The position numbers were made by a program, and so were the translations under genes. The notes under the pieces were generated by a model that searched no databases, was not told where the DNA came from, and saw only the letters and a program-made list of their open reading frames with translations. Of a DNA stretch of 41,071 bases, positions 20,353-28,906 are shown piece after piece. Numbering within the stretch: the stretch's first letter is position 1; each line of letters begins with the position of its first letter. Source of the stretch: an uncultured Paracoccus sp. GTDB taxonomy: Bacteria; Pseudomonadota; Alphaproteobacteria; Rhodobacterales; Rhodobacteraceae. The DNA lies in the NCBI RefSeq assembly GCF_945915435.1, contig NZ_CAMEFG010000035.1, positions 1 through 41,071 on the forward strand. Direction: 5' to 3'.

Positions 20353-20512
20353 CCGCCCCGCTTGGCGCATGGCAGGGCGGGCGTCAATGGGGCGCAAGGG
20401 CGATTTTCCGGCACCCGCGCCGCTCTTGCCCGCTTTTCAATGTGCCGGGCGCATGATAACCGGGCGCCCATATCCGCGCCATCAGGCCCGGAACACGCAA
20501 AAGGACTGTATC

Positions 20513-20935
20513 ATGGCCATCGAACGCACGCTTTCGATCATCAAACCCGACGCCACCAAGCGCAACCTGACCGGCAAGATCAACGCCAAGTTCGAGGATG
20601 CCGGCCTGCGCATCGTCGCGCAAAAGCGCATCAAGCTGTCCGCCGAGCAGGCCGGCAAGTTCTACGAAGTCCACAAGGACCGCCCCTTTTACGGTGAACT
20701 GGTCGAGTTCATGGCATCCGAACCCGTCGTCGTGCAGGTTCTCGAGGGCGAAGGCGCCATCGCGAAAAACCGCGAAGTGATGGGCGCGACCAACCCTGCA
20801 GACGCGGCCCCCGGCACCATCCGCAAGGAATTCGCGCTGTCGGTCGGCGAGAATTCGGTCCACGGCTCGGACGCGCCGGAAACGGCTGCGCAAGAGATCG
20901 CCTTCTTCTTCTCGGGGCTGGAACTGGTCGGCTAA
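20513..20935 (+). CDS. ndk: nucleoside diphosphate kinase
   Basis: Transfers the terminal phosphate between nucleoside triphosphates and diphosphates through a phosphohistidine. The 140-residue protein begins [14 protein letters not shown] and carries the active-site His117 in [26 protein letters not shown] is also typical. Length is standard. The ATG at 20513 follows AAAAGGACTG. A frame open from 20333 is not used. It is a monocistronic gene with a strong terminator. The 160 bases between it and the divergent ABC-F gene must hold both promoters, but no clear -35/-10 pair was recognised. Confidence 0.98.
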   Translation: MAIERTLSIIKPDATKRNLTGKINAKFEDAGLRIVAQKRIKLSAEQAGKFYEVHKDRPFYGELVEFMASEPVVVQVLEGEGAIAKNREVMGATNPADAAPGTIRKEFALSVGENSVHGSDAPETAAQEIAFFFSGLELVG

Positions 20936-20962
20936 GCCGGTTTCGCTTCGCAGGTTTTCAAG

Positions 20963-20988
20963 GGGCCGCGGGTGACGCGGCCCTTTTT
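20963..20988 (+). terminator. ndk terminator
   Basis: GGGCCGCG (20963-20970) pairs with CGCGGCCC (20976-20983) around GGTGA, followed by TTTTT (20984-20988). It lies 27 bases after ndk and 4 bases before the stop of the convergent gene. Confidence 0.92.
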
Positions 20989-20992
20989 CGTA

Positions 20993-22204
20993 TCAATTCC
21001 GGGTGGCGGTCAGTTCGAACGTGACCTCGACCGGAAAGCCTACGGTCGATTCGTCGCCGTAGGTTTCGCCCACGCCGAAGTCGCGCCGGTCCAGCGTCAG
21101 CCCGCCTTGCGCCTGCGCCTGATCGTTCTGGATGGTCAGTTGGAACGGCATCCGGGCCGGGACGGTCTGGCCCGCGATGGTCAACTCGCCTTCGGCCAGA
21201 TGCGGTTCACCCTCGGCCTGCGGCGGGGTGATCGCGGCGGTCAGATGCGCCTGCGGGAAGGCGGCGGCATTCAGGAACTCGGGTCCCTTGGCGCTGTCGC
21301 TGACCGCGCCAAGGGTCAGCGAAGCGATCTGGATCGTCACCTCGACCCGGCCCTGCCCGGTATCGGGGTCGTAGTCGATGGCCGCCTGCCAATCGCCAAA
21401 GCCGCCCGAAACCGTGCTGGTCCCTTGCAGCACCGCGATGTTCAGCGTGCCTTCCGTCACCGTCCAGCCGTTCGCGCCTGGGGCGGCCTGCGTCATCGCC
21501 TGGGGGGTAGAATCGGCTGCGGGCGGCGTCGGCGCCAGCCATGCGAAACCGGCGACAAAGGCCCAGACCAGCACCCCGCCGGCCGCCGCCAGCCAGCCCG
21601 TCCAGCGATGCGGATCGGCGGGGGGCTGGGGCAGGTTTTCCGCCTTGCCCGCCATCCGCGCCAGGGTTGCGTCGCGGTCGATCAGCGCATGTTTCAGCGC
21701 CCCCGCGACATGCAGCGCGATCAGCACGGCCAGCACCAACCAGCCGGTGACATGAAAGGCCGTGAATTTTTCGCTGAGCGCCAGATCCTCGGGCACGCCG
21801 GGCAGGCGCTGGCCAAAGGGCCACAGGATGCGCGAAAACGCCCCCGGCGCCGAGGCATGCAGCAGCCAGCCCGACAGCGGCATCACCACCATGCCGATGT
21901 AAAGCGCCCAATGGACCAGCGTGGCCAGCAGCGTCTCGGCCAGCCGGTCGGGGTGCAGGTGGCCGGGCCGAGGCTGGCCCAAGGCCCACAGGATCCGCAA
22001 CCCGGCCAGCAACAGCACCGTGATCCCGACGGTCTTGTGGACGGAAAAGACCTGGAAGGACCGGGCGGCCTCTTCCGCGGTGTCGTAGGGCAGGCTGGTC
22101 GCATAAAGCCCCAGGCCAAGCGCCGCCAGAATCAGTGCGGCGACGGCCCAGTGAAACGCGCGCGCGACCCAGCCGTAACCGCGCCTGTCATTGCCTGCTT
22201 TCAT
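20993..22204 (-). CDS. cytochrome b561 - YceI fusion protein
   Basis: A 403-residue membrane protein made of two domains. Residues about 10-185 are a four-helix cytochrome b561 of the bacterial type, with candidate heme ligands His18 (RAFHWAV), His56 (SVHKTVG), His151 (AFHVTGW) and His165 (ALHVAGA). A further hydrophobic segment near 205-225 crosses the membrane, after which a YceI lipocalin-like domain (about 240-403) lies in the periplasm, with PEFLNAAAFPQAHLTA, GELTIAGQTVPARMPFQL and RRDFGVG. YceI domains bind isoprenoids such as ubiquinone, so the fusion may deliver quinol electrons or quinone to the b-type heme. The start follows GAGGAAGGC. Confidence 0.9.
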   Translation of the reverse strand: MKAGNDRRGYGWVARAFHWAVAALILAALGLGLYATSLPYDTAEEAARSFQVFSVHKTVGITVLLLAGLRILWALGQPRPGHLHPDRLAETLLATLVHWALYIGMVVMPLSGWLLHASAPGAFSRILWPFGQRLPGVPEDLALSEKFTAFHVTGWLVLAVLIALHVAGALKHALIDRDATLARMAGKAENLPQPPADPHRWTGWLAAAGGVLVWAFVAGFAWLAPTPPAADSTPQAMTQAAPGANGWTVTEGTLNIAVLQGTSTVSGGFGDWQAAIDYDPDTGQGRVEVTIQIASLTLGAVSDSAKGPEFLNAAAFPQAHLTAAITPPQAEGEPHLAEGELTIAGQTVPARMPFQLTIQNDQAQAQGGLTLDRRDFGVGETYGDESTVGFPVEVTFELTATRN

Positions 22205-22341
22205 GCCTTCCTCAACTACTGGCCGCCCTTGGGGCGCAAGAAATGGATTGGTGTCAGCCCATACAATCCCCATCCCCGAAAGCAGAGCGACGTTTTCGTG
22301 ATCTTATTCCCAACAGGTGGATTAATTCTTAACGAAATCGG

Positions 22342-22351
22342 GATAGCTATC
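22342..22351. promoter_or_regulatory. 10-bp palindrome upstream of the glycosyltransferase
   Basis: GATAGCTATC is a perfect palindrome. It lies in an unusually AT-rich part of the 22205-22427 gap (ATTAATTCTTAACG precedes it), which probably holds the promoter of the glycosyltransferase and of the divergent cytochrome gene. A regulator site is possible; no family could be assigned. Confidence 0.25.
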
Positions 22352-22427
22352 TGGTATTTCATGGTGGATCGGCGGCAAGTTCGGCGCGTCGGTCCGGCGG
22401 ATCGGCATGATTGGCTGGGGAAAGCGG

Positions 22428-23663
22428 ATGCTGAAGGTCTTTTATACAGCCGGTCCCGGAAATGCCTTCGGCGTTTTCGAGGACTGGAGGAACGGCCTGC
22501 CCGACGCCTCGACCTCGCATGTGGCCTATTCGCGCCAGTTCATGGACGCCTGCCGGCGTCACGGGGCGCAGGCGCTGATCACCTCGTATCACGGGGCGGG
22601 GCAGGAACGGCAGGCGCATGGCCTGTCGATCGTCCGCAGGCCCGATCCGGCGCAGGGCAGGCGCGGGCTGGCCTATCACCGCGGGCTGCTGCGCCGGGCG
22701 CAGCAGAATATCCGCGATGCGACCCGGTTCGGCGCGAATCTGGTCGTGCTGACCGAGGATTCCAGCCCCGCCCATTACATGCCCCTCATACGGCGGGGCG
22801 TGACGGTCGTGCAGGCGCTGCATACCCGCCTCTGGCGCGAGGATCGCGCGCCCGGCCTGCTGGGGCGGCTGCGCCTGCGCGCGATGGCGCCGCGATACCG
22901 GCGGGATCTGGCGGCGGTCCTGAGCTGTTCGGACGTGGTGACGCGGCAGTTGCGCCAGCTTGCCGGGCCGGATCATTGCCCGGTGGTCGAGTTCCTGCCG
23001 CTCTACCGTGCCGAACATTACGACGGCATGTCCGCCCCCGTGATCGACGCGCAGCCGCTGGATATCGCCTTCGTCGGCAGGATCGAGGCGAACAAGGGCG
23101 TGCTGGACCTGGTCGAGATCGCGCGCCGGTTGCGGATGGGGGGCGGCGATTGCCGGTTCCATATCTGCGGCACCGGCAGCGCCGAGGATGCCCTGCGCCA
23201 GCAGATCGCGGCGCATGGGCTGGAGGGGATGTTCCGCCTTTACGGCTGGTGCGACCGTGACCGGCTGAGGGCGGTGATCGGGCGCTGCCAATTGGGTATC
23301 GTGCCGACGCGGCGCGATTTCATCGAAGGTTTCAACCAGGTGGTGGTCGAGACGATCCTGTCGGGACGGCCCGCCATCGTTTCCGACATCTGCCCGGCGG
23401 TGAACTATCTGGCCGATTCGGTGACGGTGGTGCCCGCCGGCGATACCCAGGGCTATGTCCGCGCCATCCGGGAACTGGCGCAGGACCGCGACCGGCTGGC
23501 CCGGCATGTCGCTGCATGCCATGCGGAAAGCCGACCGTTTCTGGATGAGACCCTGTCTTTCGGCGCTGCGCTGGATCGGGTCTTTACCGCCCTGCGCGAC
23601 GGGCACCCGGTCGTGCCGCGCGCCATTCCGGTGCGGTCGGGGGATCAGACGGTGTCCAGGTAA
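22428..23663 (+). CDS. GT4-like glycosyltransferase
   Basis: A 411-residue GT-B fold glycosyltransferase of the family 4 type. The C-terminal half shows the nucleotide-sugar site: DIAFVGRIEANKGVLDLVEIARRL, then FHICGTGSAEDALRQQIAAHG, a YGW turn, and the EGFNQVVVETILSGRPAIVSD motif that contains the usual E-x7-E-like glutamates. The N-terminal half is the acceptor domain and is less conserved. Donor and acceptor are unknown. No polysaccharide or LPS genes are nearby, so it stands alone. The ATG at 22428 has GGGGAAAG upstream; ATG 22407 is an alternative. Its last 19 bases overlap the end of the convergent glutamine-synthetase-like gene. Confidence 0.85.
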   Translation: MLKVFYTAGPGNAFGVFEDWRNGLPDASTSHVAYSRQFMDACRRHGAQALITSYHGAGQERQAHGLSIVRRPDPAQGRRGLAYHRGLLRRAQQNIRDATRFGANLVVLTEDSSPAHYMPLIRRGVTVVQALHTRLWREDRAPGLLGRLRLRAMAPRYRRDLAAVLSCSDVVTRQLRQLAGPDHCPVVEFLPLYRAEHYDGMSAPVIDAQPLDIAFVGRIEANKGVLDLVEIARRLRMGGGDCRFHICGTGSAEDALRQQIAAHGLEGMFRLYGWCDRDRLRAVIGRCQLGIVPTRRDFIEGFNQVVVETILSGRPAIVSDICPAVNYLADSVTVVPAGDTQGYVRAIRELAQDRDRLARHVAACHAESRPFLDETLSFGAALDRVFTALRDGHPVVPRAIPVRSGDQTVSR

Positions 23664-24976
23664 AGCTCGACCGTTTCATCATCGGTCAGTTCGGCCATGT
23701 AATGCAACTCCTGCCGCTTGGTCATCAGCAGGTTCTCGATCAGGTGGGCGGGGAAGATGCGGCGGACCTGGTCGCAACCTGCGAATGCCGCGATGGCCTG
23801 CGACCATGTGCCCGGCAGTTGCGCCAGCCCCTGGTCGTAGGCGTTGCCCGAAAGGGGGGCGGGGCAGGGCGCGCGATCCTCGATCCCGTTCAGCGCGGCG
23901 CCGAGGATGGCGGCGACGGTCAGGTAGGGGTTCACGTCGCCGCCCGCCACCCGATGCTCGATCCGCCGCGCGGCGGGACCCGAGGACGGGATGCGGATGG
24001 CCGAGGTGCGGTTCTCATAGGCCCAGCCGATCCCGGTGGGCGCATGGGCGTTTGGCACCAGCCGGTCATAGCTGTTTTCATGGGGCGCGAACAGCAGCGT
24101 CGAGCCGGGCATGGCCGCCAGGCAACCCGCAACGGCGTGGCGCAGCATGTCCGAGCCGCGATCCGTGCCGTCGTCGAAGATGTTGCGCCCCGCGCCGTCC
24201 AGGACCGAGAAATGGACATGCATGCCCGAGCCGCTCCATTCCTCGTAGGGCTTGGCCATGAAGGAACCGGCAAAGCCGTATTGCCGCGCCAGGCCCTTGA
24301 CCAGCATCTTGAACAGCCAGGCGTCGTCGGCGGCCTTCAGCGGGTCGTCCTGGTGCATCATGTTGATTTCGAACTGGCCCGGTGCGGCCTCGGATATGGC
24401 GGTGTCGGCGGGGATGTCCATCGCTTCGCAAGCATCGTAAAGCGAGGTGAAGAAGCGGTCGAAGGCGTCCAGCGCCCGCAGGGACAGCGTCTCGGCCCCG
24501 GTGCGGCGCTTGCCCGAACGAGGGCTGGGCGGAACCCGCAACTGCCCGCCCGAATCGTCGATCAGGAAGAACTCCAGCTCGGTCGCGACGACGGGGGTCA
24601 GGCCCGCTGCGCGGTAGCGTTCGACCACGCGCGCCAGCGCCTGACGCGGATCGCCGTCATAGGGCCGACCATCGGGATGAAACATCCACAAGGGCAGCAG
24701 CCCCGTCGGCGCGTCCAGCCAGGGCATGGGCATGAAGCCTCGGTCGGTGGGCAGCAGCAGCCCGTCGGGGTCGCCGGCCTGAAAGACCAGCGGGCTGTCC
24801 TCGATATCCTCGCCCCAGATGTCCATGTTCAGGACGGAATAGGGAAAGCGCGTGCCCTCGGTCGTGATCTTGTGGGCAAAGCGGGCGGGGATGCGCTTGC
24901 CCCGCGCCACGCCGTTCAGATCGGCGGCGGCGACGCGGATCGTCTTGACCTCGGGGTGTTCTTGCAGCCATTGCAT
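23645..24976 (-). CDS. glutamine synthetase family ligase (PuuA-like)
   Basis: A 443-residue member of the glutamine synthetase family, of the kind that joins glutamate to amines other than ammonia. Metal and substrate residues are visible: ATELEFFL (Glu133, Glu135), SEAAPGQFEINM, GSGMHVHFSV, and the arginine-rich NRTSAIRIP. The N-terminal beta-grasp is short (VAAADLNGVARGKRIP). Family relatives such as PuuA make gamma-glutamylputrescine. It is the last gene of a - strand operon: the permease gene ends only 3 bases before its ATG. Its position after an amino acid-type ABC importer suggests the imported compound, an amine or polyamine, is the ligase substrate. That is an inference. Confidence 0.9.
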   Translation of the reverse strand: MQWLQEHPEVKTIRVAAADLNGVARGKRIPARFAHKITTEGTRFPYSVLNMDIWGEDIEDSPLVFQAGDPDGLLLPTDRGFMPMPWLDAPTGLLPLWMFHPDGRPYDGDPRQALARVVERYRAAGLTPVVATELEFFLIDDSGGQLRVPPSPRSGKRRTGAETLSLRALDAFDRFFTSLYDACEAMDIPADTAISEAAPGQFEINMMHQDDPLKAADDAWLFKMLVKGLARQYGFAGSFMAKPYEEWSGSGMHVHFSVLDGAGRNIFDDGTDRGSDMLRHAVAGCLAAMPGSTLLFAPHENSYDRLVPNAHAPTGIGWAYENRTSAIRIPSSGPAARRIEHRVAGGDVNPYLTVAAILGAALNGIEDRAPCPAPLSGNAYDQGLAQLPGTWSQAIAAFAGCDQVRRIFPAHLIENLLMTKRQELHYMAELTDDETVELYLDTV

Positions 24977-24979
24977 GGG

Positions 24980-25807
24980 TCACCTGATCAGGTTGGGCCG
25001 GTAGCGCAGCTTTCGCGCGGCGCCCGGAAGATGGCGGTTCAGCCGCCGGTTGATCAACCCGAAGACCCAGATCAGCAGCAGCGTCAGGGCCACGAAATAG
25101 CCTGCGACGATGGGATAGGCCACGAAGGGGTTGAAGGTCTGTTCCGCGAAATAGCGCGCGTAATAAAGCGCGTCGCCCTTTTGCTGGAAGGCCGGAAAGC
25201 CCGAGAAGAACACCAGCGTCGTCGCGTGGAACAGAAAGATCGCCTCGTTGGTATAAGACGGCCAGGCCAGCCGCAGCATCGTCGGCCAGACGATCTTGCG
25301 AAACCGCTGCCAGCCGGAAAATCCGTAGGCGTCGGCCGCCTCGATCTCGCCCCTGGGCAGGTTGCGCAGCGCGCCGTGGAAGATCTCGGCCGAATAGGCG
25401 GCGGTGTTCAGGATCAGGACCAGCGTCGCACCGGCCCATGCGCGGGTGACCCAGCCGGTCTGGACGGTCAGGCCGAAGATCTCGATGCCCGCGCGGGGCA
25501 GCAGCACAAGCGCCTCGTAGGCAAGAAAGAACTGGATGAACAGCGGGCTGCCGCGAAAGACGAAGATGAACCATTCCGCCGGTTTGCGCAGCAGCGGATG
25601 GGCGCTGGCCTTGCACAGCGCCAGCGCATTGGCCAGCACGAAGCCTGCGGCCAGCGCCAGCACGGCGAAATAGATGTTCCACAACAGGCCCGAGCCGATC
25701 AGCGTGAATTGCTGGCACAGGGTGAAATCGGATCGCGGCAGCAGCCTTTCGCCGTAGCCGAACGCGCGCAGCCCGTAATCCGCGATGGTCTGAAGGCACT
25801 GGTTCAT
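24980..25807 (-). CDS. amino acid/amine ABC transporter permease (HisM type)
   Basis: A 275-residue inner-membrane permease of the polar amino acid family. The coupling motif EIEAADAYGFSGWQRFRKIVWP, which docks on the ATPase, is complete, and LNTAAYSAEIFHGALRNLPRGEI is the standard sequence ahead of it. About five hydrophobic segments are visible. The ATG at 25807 overlaps the stop of the upstream permease by four bases (ATGA type), indicating coupled translation; the frame open to 25900 lies within that other gene. It pairs with the other permease to form the heterodimeric channel. The ligase gene starts 3 bases downstream. Confidence 0.92.
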   Translation of the reverse strand: MNQCLQTIADYGLRAFGYGERLLPRSDFTLCQQFTLIGSGLLWNIYFAVLALAAGFVLANALALCKASAHPLLRKPAEWFIFVFRGSPLFIQFFLAYEALVLLPRAGIEIFGLTVQTGWVTRAWAGATLVLILNTAAYSAEIFHGALRNLPRGEIEAADAYGFSGWQRFRKIVWPTMLRLAWPSYTNEAIFLFHATTLVFFSGFPAFQQKGDALYYARYFAEQTFNPFVAYPIVAGYFVALTLLLIWVFGLINRRLNRHLPGAARKLRYRPNLIR

Positions 25808-26682
25808 GCGGCGGCCTTCCGCATCGCTTCGCCCGCAAGGGTGGCCTGACCGTGCGACAGCCGCGCCCGGACGCGGTCCAGCAGGCGCTCGGACACCCAT
25901 GTCATCAGCAGGTAGAACACCAGCACGCCCAGGAAATAGTAAAGCCGCCAGTCGGGGTGGGGATAGTCGAAGGCGCGGGTCTTGGCGCCGCCCAGTTCAC
26001 GCGCCCAATAGACGATATCCTCGACCCCCAGGATGAACAGCAGCGGCGTGGCCTTGATCAGGATCATCCACAGGTTCGACAGGCCCGGCAGCGCATAGGT
26101 CCACATCTGCGGCAGCAGGATGCGCCGGTTGATCTGGCGCGAGGTGAAGCCGTAGGCCTCGGCGGTTTCGATCTGCGCGCGCGGCACCGCGCCCATCGCG
26201 CCGTAAAGCACATTGGCCGCGAAGGCGCCGAAGACGACGGAAAAGGCGATGATCGCCAGCGCGATGCCGTAGATGTCATGCACCCACGACGGGCTGGAGG
26301 ACAAGGGCAGCTTGGCCGCCGCGCAGACGACGAAATCGTTGCCCTGCCGGACGGGAACCGAGGGGTCGCAGTAGAACCGGCTGCGCAGCCATTCCAGCCC
26401 CTGGTCCAGTGCGATCGGGACGAACAGGAAGAAGATGATGTCGGGCACCCCGCGCACCATCGAGGTATAGACCTTGCCAAGCCAGCGCAGCGGCGCGATC
26501 CGCGAACGCGCGGCCATCGCGCCGCCAAAGCCGAAAAGCAGCGCGACGGGGGCGGTGATCGCCAGCACCAGCAGCACCGTGCCGAAGCTGGCGTAGAACA
26601 GCATGTGGGTGCCGGTCGTCAGATAGCATGACAACCAGGTAAACCCTTCCAGCACTGATGGATCGCTACAATAGGAAAACAT
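25804..26682 (-). CDS. amino acid/amine ABC transporter permease (HisQ type)
   Basis: A 292-residue permease, the first of the two in the operon. Membrane segments include HMLFYASFGTVLLVLAITAPVALLFGFGGA and LYYFLGVLVFYLLMTWV. The docking motif is QIETAEAYGFTSRQINRRILLP, preceded by ANVLYGAMGAVPRAQ. Between the first and second membrane segments there is a longer loop with two Cys (RFYCDPSVPVRQGNDFVVCAAAK), which may face the periplasm and form a disulfide. The start at 26682 gives MFSYCSDPSVLEG. It lies 55 bases after the binding-protein gene and overlaps the next permease by four bases. Confidence 0.92.
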   Translation of the reverse strand: MFSYCSDPSVLEGFTWLSCYLTTGTHMLFYASFGTVLLVLAITAPVALLFGFGGAMAARSRIAPLRWLGKVYTSMVRGVPDIIFFLFVPIALDQGLEWLRSRFYCDPSVPVRQGNDFVVCAAAKLPLSSSPSWVHDIYGIALAIIAFSVVFGAFAANVLYGAMGAVPRAQIETAEAYGFTSRQINRRILLPQMWTYALPGLSNLWMILIKATPLLFILGVEDIVYWARELGGAKTRAFDYPHPDWRLYYFLGVLVFYLLMTWVSERLLDRVRARLSHGQATLAGEAMRKAAA

Positions 26683-26737
26683 GCGCCCGCCCCGTCAGCC
26701 GCCGCGGGTGCCTGCCCGCGGCGGTGTCCGGCTCATT

Positions 26738-27460
26738 TCATTCGTGAACCTGTGCGTCCTCGCCGAAATGCTTGCGGATCAGATCGTTCAGGCTGCCGTC
26801 CTCTTTCATCTCGGTGATGGCGGTGTCCAGCTTTTCGCGCAGATCGTTGTCGGATTGGCGCAGGCCGACACCGATTCCCTCGTCCAGAAAGACCTGCTCG
26901 CCGACGAAGATCAGGTCGTTGCTGTCCTCGACATAGGGGCGGACGACCTCGTGGTCGCCAAAGCCCGCGTCCGCCTCGCCGTTGCGGATCGCGGCGAAGA
27001 CCTGGTCGATATTGGGAAACTCGATCATGGTGGCCGGGGTCTCGGCGACGTAGGACGCCTGGACCGTGCCGGTCTGCACCGCGACGACGCCGCCTTCCAG
27101 GTCGGCGCCTTCGTCGATCGCCACATAGGACGAGGGCGCGGGCGGCAGGTAGTTCTGCGTGAAGGCGATGACTTGCTTGCGTTCGTCGTTGATGCTCATC
27201 GCGGCCATGATCGTGTCGTAATTGCCCGAGACGAGGTTCGGAATGATCGAATCCCAGTCGTTCTTGGCCCAGGTGCAGTCCAGTTCGGCGCGGTTGCACA
27301 GCTCGTCACCCAGTTCGCGCTCGAACCCCGCCACGTCGCCATTGGCGTCGATGAAGTTATACGGAGGATAGGCGCCCTCGGTCCCCATGCGGACGGTCTG
27401 ACCCATGCCCATCCCGGCGGACACGGCAAGGATGGCGGCGGCGAAGATCGGTTTTTTCAT
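26738..27460 (-). CDS. amino acid/amine ABC transporter binding protein
   Basis: A 240-residue periplasmic receptor of the SBP_bac_3 family (HisJ/ArgT/octopine type). The signal peptide is residues 1-20 (MKKPIFAAAILAVSAGMGMG, then QTVRMG). The first lobe has GTEGAYPPYNFIDANGDVAGFERELGDELC, and the DELCNRAELDC pair of Cys matches the disulfide of HisJ-like proteins. The hinge and second lobe contain VVAVQTGTVQASYV and GEADAGFGDHEVVRPYVE. The acidic ligand-contact positions fit a cationic or amine ligand, but the ligand is not determined. The ATG at 27460 lies 4 bases after the ATPase stop and has only a weak ribosome binding site (GTGAGTAG), so coupling to the upstream gene is likely. Confidence 0.92.
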   Translation of the reverse strand: MKKPIFAAAILAVSAGMGMGQTVRMGTEGAYPPYNFIDANGDVAGFERELGDELCNRAELDCTWAKNDWDSIIPNLVSGNYDTIMAAMSINDERKQVIAFTQNYLPPAPSSYVAIDEGADLEGGVVAVQTGTVQASYVAETPATMIEFPNIDQVFAAIRNGEADAGFGDHEVVRPYVEDSNDLIFVGEQVFLDEGIGVGLRQSDNDLREKLDTAITEMKEDGSLNDLIRKHFGEDAQVHE

Positions 27461-27464
27461 TTTT

Positions 27465-28328
27465 CTACTCACTTGCGTTGGACATGTCGGGGCGGGGCGC
27501 CATCGTGGCGCTGAGAAACTGCTGCAACCGCTCGGTCTGCGGTGCGCCAAAGATCCGGGCGGGCGGGCCTTCTTCCGCGATGCGGCCCTGATGCAGGAAA
27601 ACGACGTGATCGCAGACATCGGCGGCAAGGCGCATGTCGTGGGTCACCAGCAGCATGGTGCGATGTTCGGCGGCAAGGTCCTTGATGACGCGCACGACCT
27701 CTTGCTGCAATTCGGGGTCCAGCGCGCTGGTCGGTTCGTCCAGCAGAAGGGCCTTGGGCTGCATGCACAGCGCGCGGGCAATGGCGGCGCGCTGCTGCTG
27801 GCCGCCCGAAAGCTGCGCGGGCCAGGCGTCGGCCTTGTCGCCGATGCCGACCTTGGCCAGCAGGGCGCGGGCGCGGGTCTCGACCTCGGCGGGGGGATGG
27901 CCCAGGACGGTGACGGGGGCCTCCATCACGTTTTGCAGGATGGTCATGTGCGACCACAGGTTGAATTGCTGGAACACCATCGCAAGGTTGGTGCGCAACC
28001 GGCGCAACTGCTTGCGGTCGGCGGGCTGGCGGCCCGCGCCGCTGCGGGTCCAGGCGACGGGTTCGCCTTCAAAGATCACCTCGCCGGACTGGCTGTCCTC
28101 AAGCAGGTTGCAGCAGCGCAGCAGGGTGGACTTGCCCGATCCCGACGATCCGATCAGCCCGATCACATGGCCGCGCGGCGCGACCAGGTCGACGCCCTTC
28201 AGCACCTCTTGCTCGCCATAGGACTTGTGCAGGTCGCGGATCTGGATGACCGGAACGCCGCTCTGCGCCTGTTGCGGCGCGGGGGTGATTCCATTGGCGG
28301 GCGTGCTTGGGTCGACGGATAGGCTCAT
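27465..28328 (-). CDS. amino acid/amine ABC transporter ATPase (HisP type)
   Basis: A 287-residue ATPase and the first gene of the operon. Walker A is GSSGSGKST near residue 60, the Q-loop is MVFQQFNLW, the signature is LSGGQQQR, Walker B is ALLLDEPTSALD and the switch His is in VTHDMRLA. The SHMTILQNVMEAPVTVLG segment is diagnostic of the polar amino acid importers (HisP, OccP). About 25 extra residues at the N terminus (SVDPSTPANGITPAPQQAQSG) are low-complexity and likely disordered. The start codon at 28328 has only a weak ribosome binding site (GGCGGC). The 60 bases up to the TerB gene must hold the operon promoter unless it reads through from TerB. Confidence 0.95.
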   Translation of the reverse strand: MSLSVDPSTPANGITPAPQQAQSGVPVIQIRDLHKSYGEQEVLKGVDLVAPRGHVIGLIGSSGSGKSTLLRCCNLLEDSQSGEVIFEGEPVAWTRSGAGRQPADRKQLRRLRTNLAMVFQQFNLWSHMTILQNVMEAPVTVLGHPPAEVETRARALLAKVGIGDKADAWPAQLSGGQQQRAAIARALCMQPKALLLDEPTSALDPELQQEVVRVIKDLAAEHRTMLLVTHDMRLAADVCDHVVFLHQGRIAEEGPPARIFGAPQTERLQQFLSATMAPRPDMSNASE

Positions 28329-28388
28329 GCCGCCATGAGGCGATATTCGCCGCTGAATTGCAACGGTTTCATCGAAATTCGCGCAGCG

Positions 28389-28850
28389 TCACTTGCCGGG
28401 CTTTCCCAATTGCTCAAGCACCTGCTGCCGCGCAATTCCCGATTCGCTGTCGCTGATGCCCAGAAGGCCCGAGACAAGGCGGATGATGCTTTCCTCTTCG
28501 GCGCTGCGGCGGCCGTCGGCATAGGCAACCTCCCACAGTGCCGAGATGACGCCAAGCCGGTCCTCCAGCGCGACGCGATCCTTGATCATGCGGGTGAAGC
28601 GCACGGTGTCGGGGGCCTCGGTCTCGATCATCTCGGCGGCGGCGCGATGTTCGATCACCTCGGTCATGTCCAGCCCCCGGCGCCGGGCCAGGATCTGGTC
28701 GATACGGCTCTGTTCATCCCGGCCATAGCGGTCGTCGGCGCGGGCAACCCGCACCAGCAAGGCGGCAATGGCCAATTCGGAGTCCTGCGGGGACAACCGC
28801 GTCGGCTGAGGTTCTTCGCCGAAAAGGCGAGTGAGCAGGTTTCTGAACAT
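28389..28850 (-). CDS. TerB family protein
   Basis: A 153-residue helical protein of the tellurite-resistance TerB family. Typical paired acidic repeats are visible: LVRVARADDRYGRDEQSRID in the first half and WEVAYADGRRSAEEESIIRLVSGLLGIS in the second, each with an aspartate-rich turn that may bind a metal. No other ter genes are near, so a role in tellurite resistance is not supported; stand-alone TerB proteins of this size are common in Rhodobacteraceae. There is no visible Shine-Dalgarno sequence, and a promoter predicted at 28857-28884 would start the mRNA at the ATG itself. Confidence 0.85.
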   Translation of the reverse strand: MFRNLLTRLFGEEPQPTRLSPQDSELAIAALLVRVARADDRYGRDEQSRIDQILARRRGLDMTEVIEHRAAAEMIETEAPDTVRFTRMIKDRVALEDRLGVISALWEVAYADGRRSAEEESIIRLVSGLLGISDSESGIARQQVLEQLGKPGK

Positions 28851-28856
28851 GCGAGC

Positions 28857-28884
28857 AGATTAGAAGTAAAACCTTACAGGACAA
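28857..28884 (-). promoter_or_regulatory. promoter for the TerB gene, possibly leaderless
   Basis: On the - strand TTGTCC (28884-28879) and TAATCT (28862-28857) are 16 bases apart. Six bases then lead to the ATG at 28850, so the predicted start of transcription coincides with the first base of the gene. The spacer contains GTAAGGTTTTAC, a near-palindrome. Confidence 0.45.
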
Positions 28885-28906
28885 GCGATAAATGCATGGG
28901 GTGCGG

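Noticed and set aside
20972..23260. Open frame of 762 codons on the + strand
   Set aside because: It runs antisense to the b561-YceI gene and then out of frame through the glycosyltransferase. No domain is seen.
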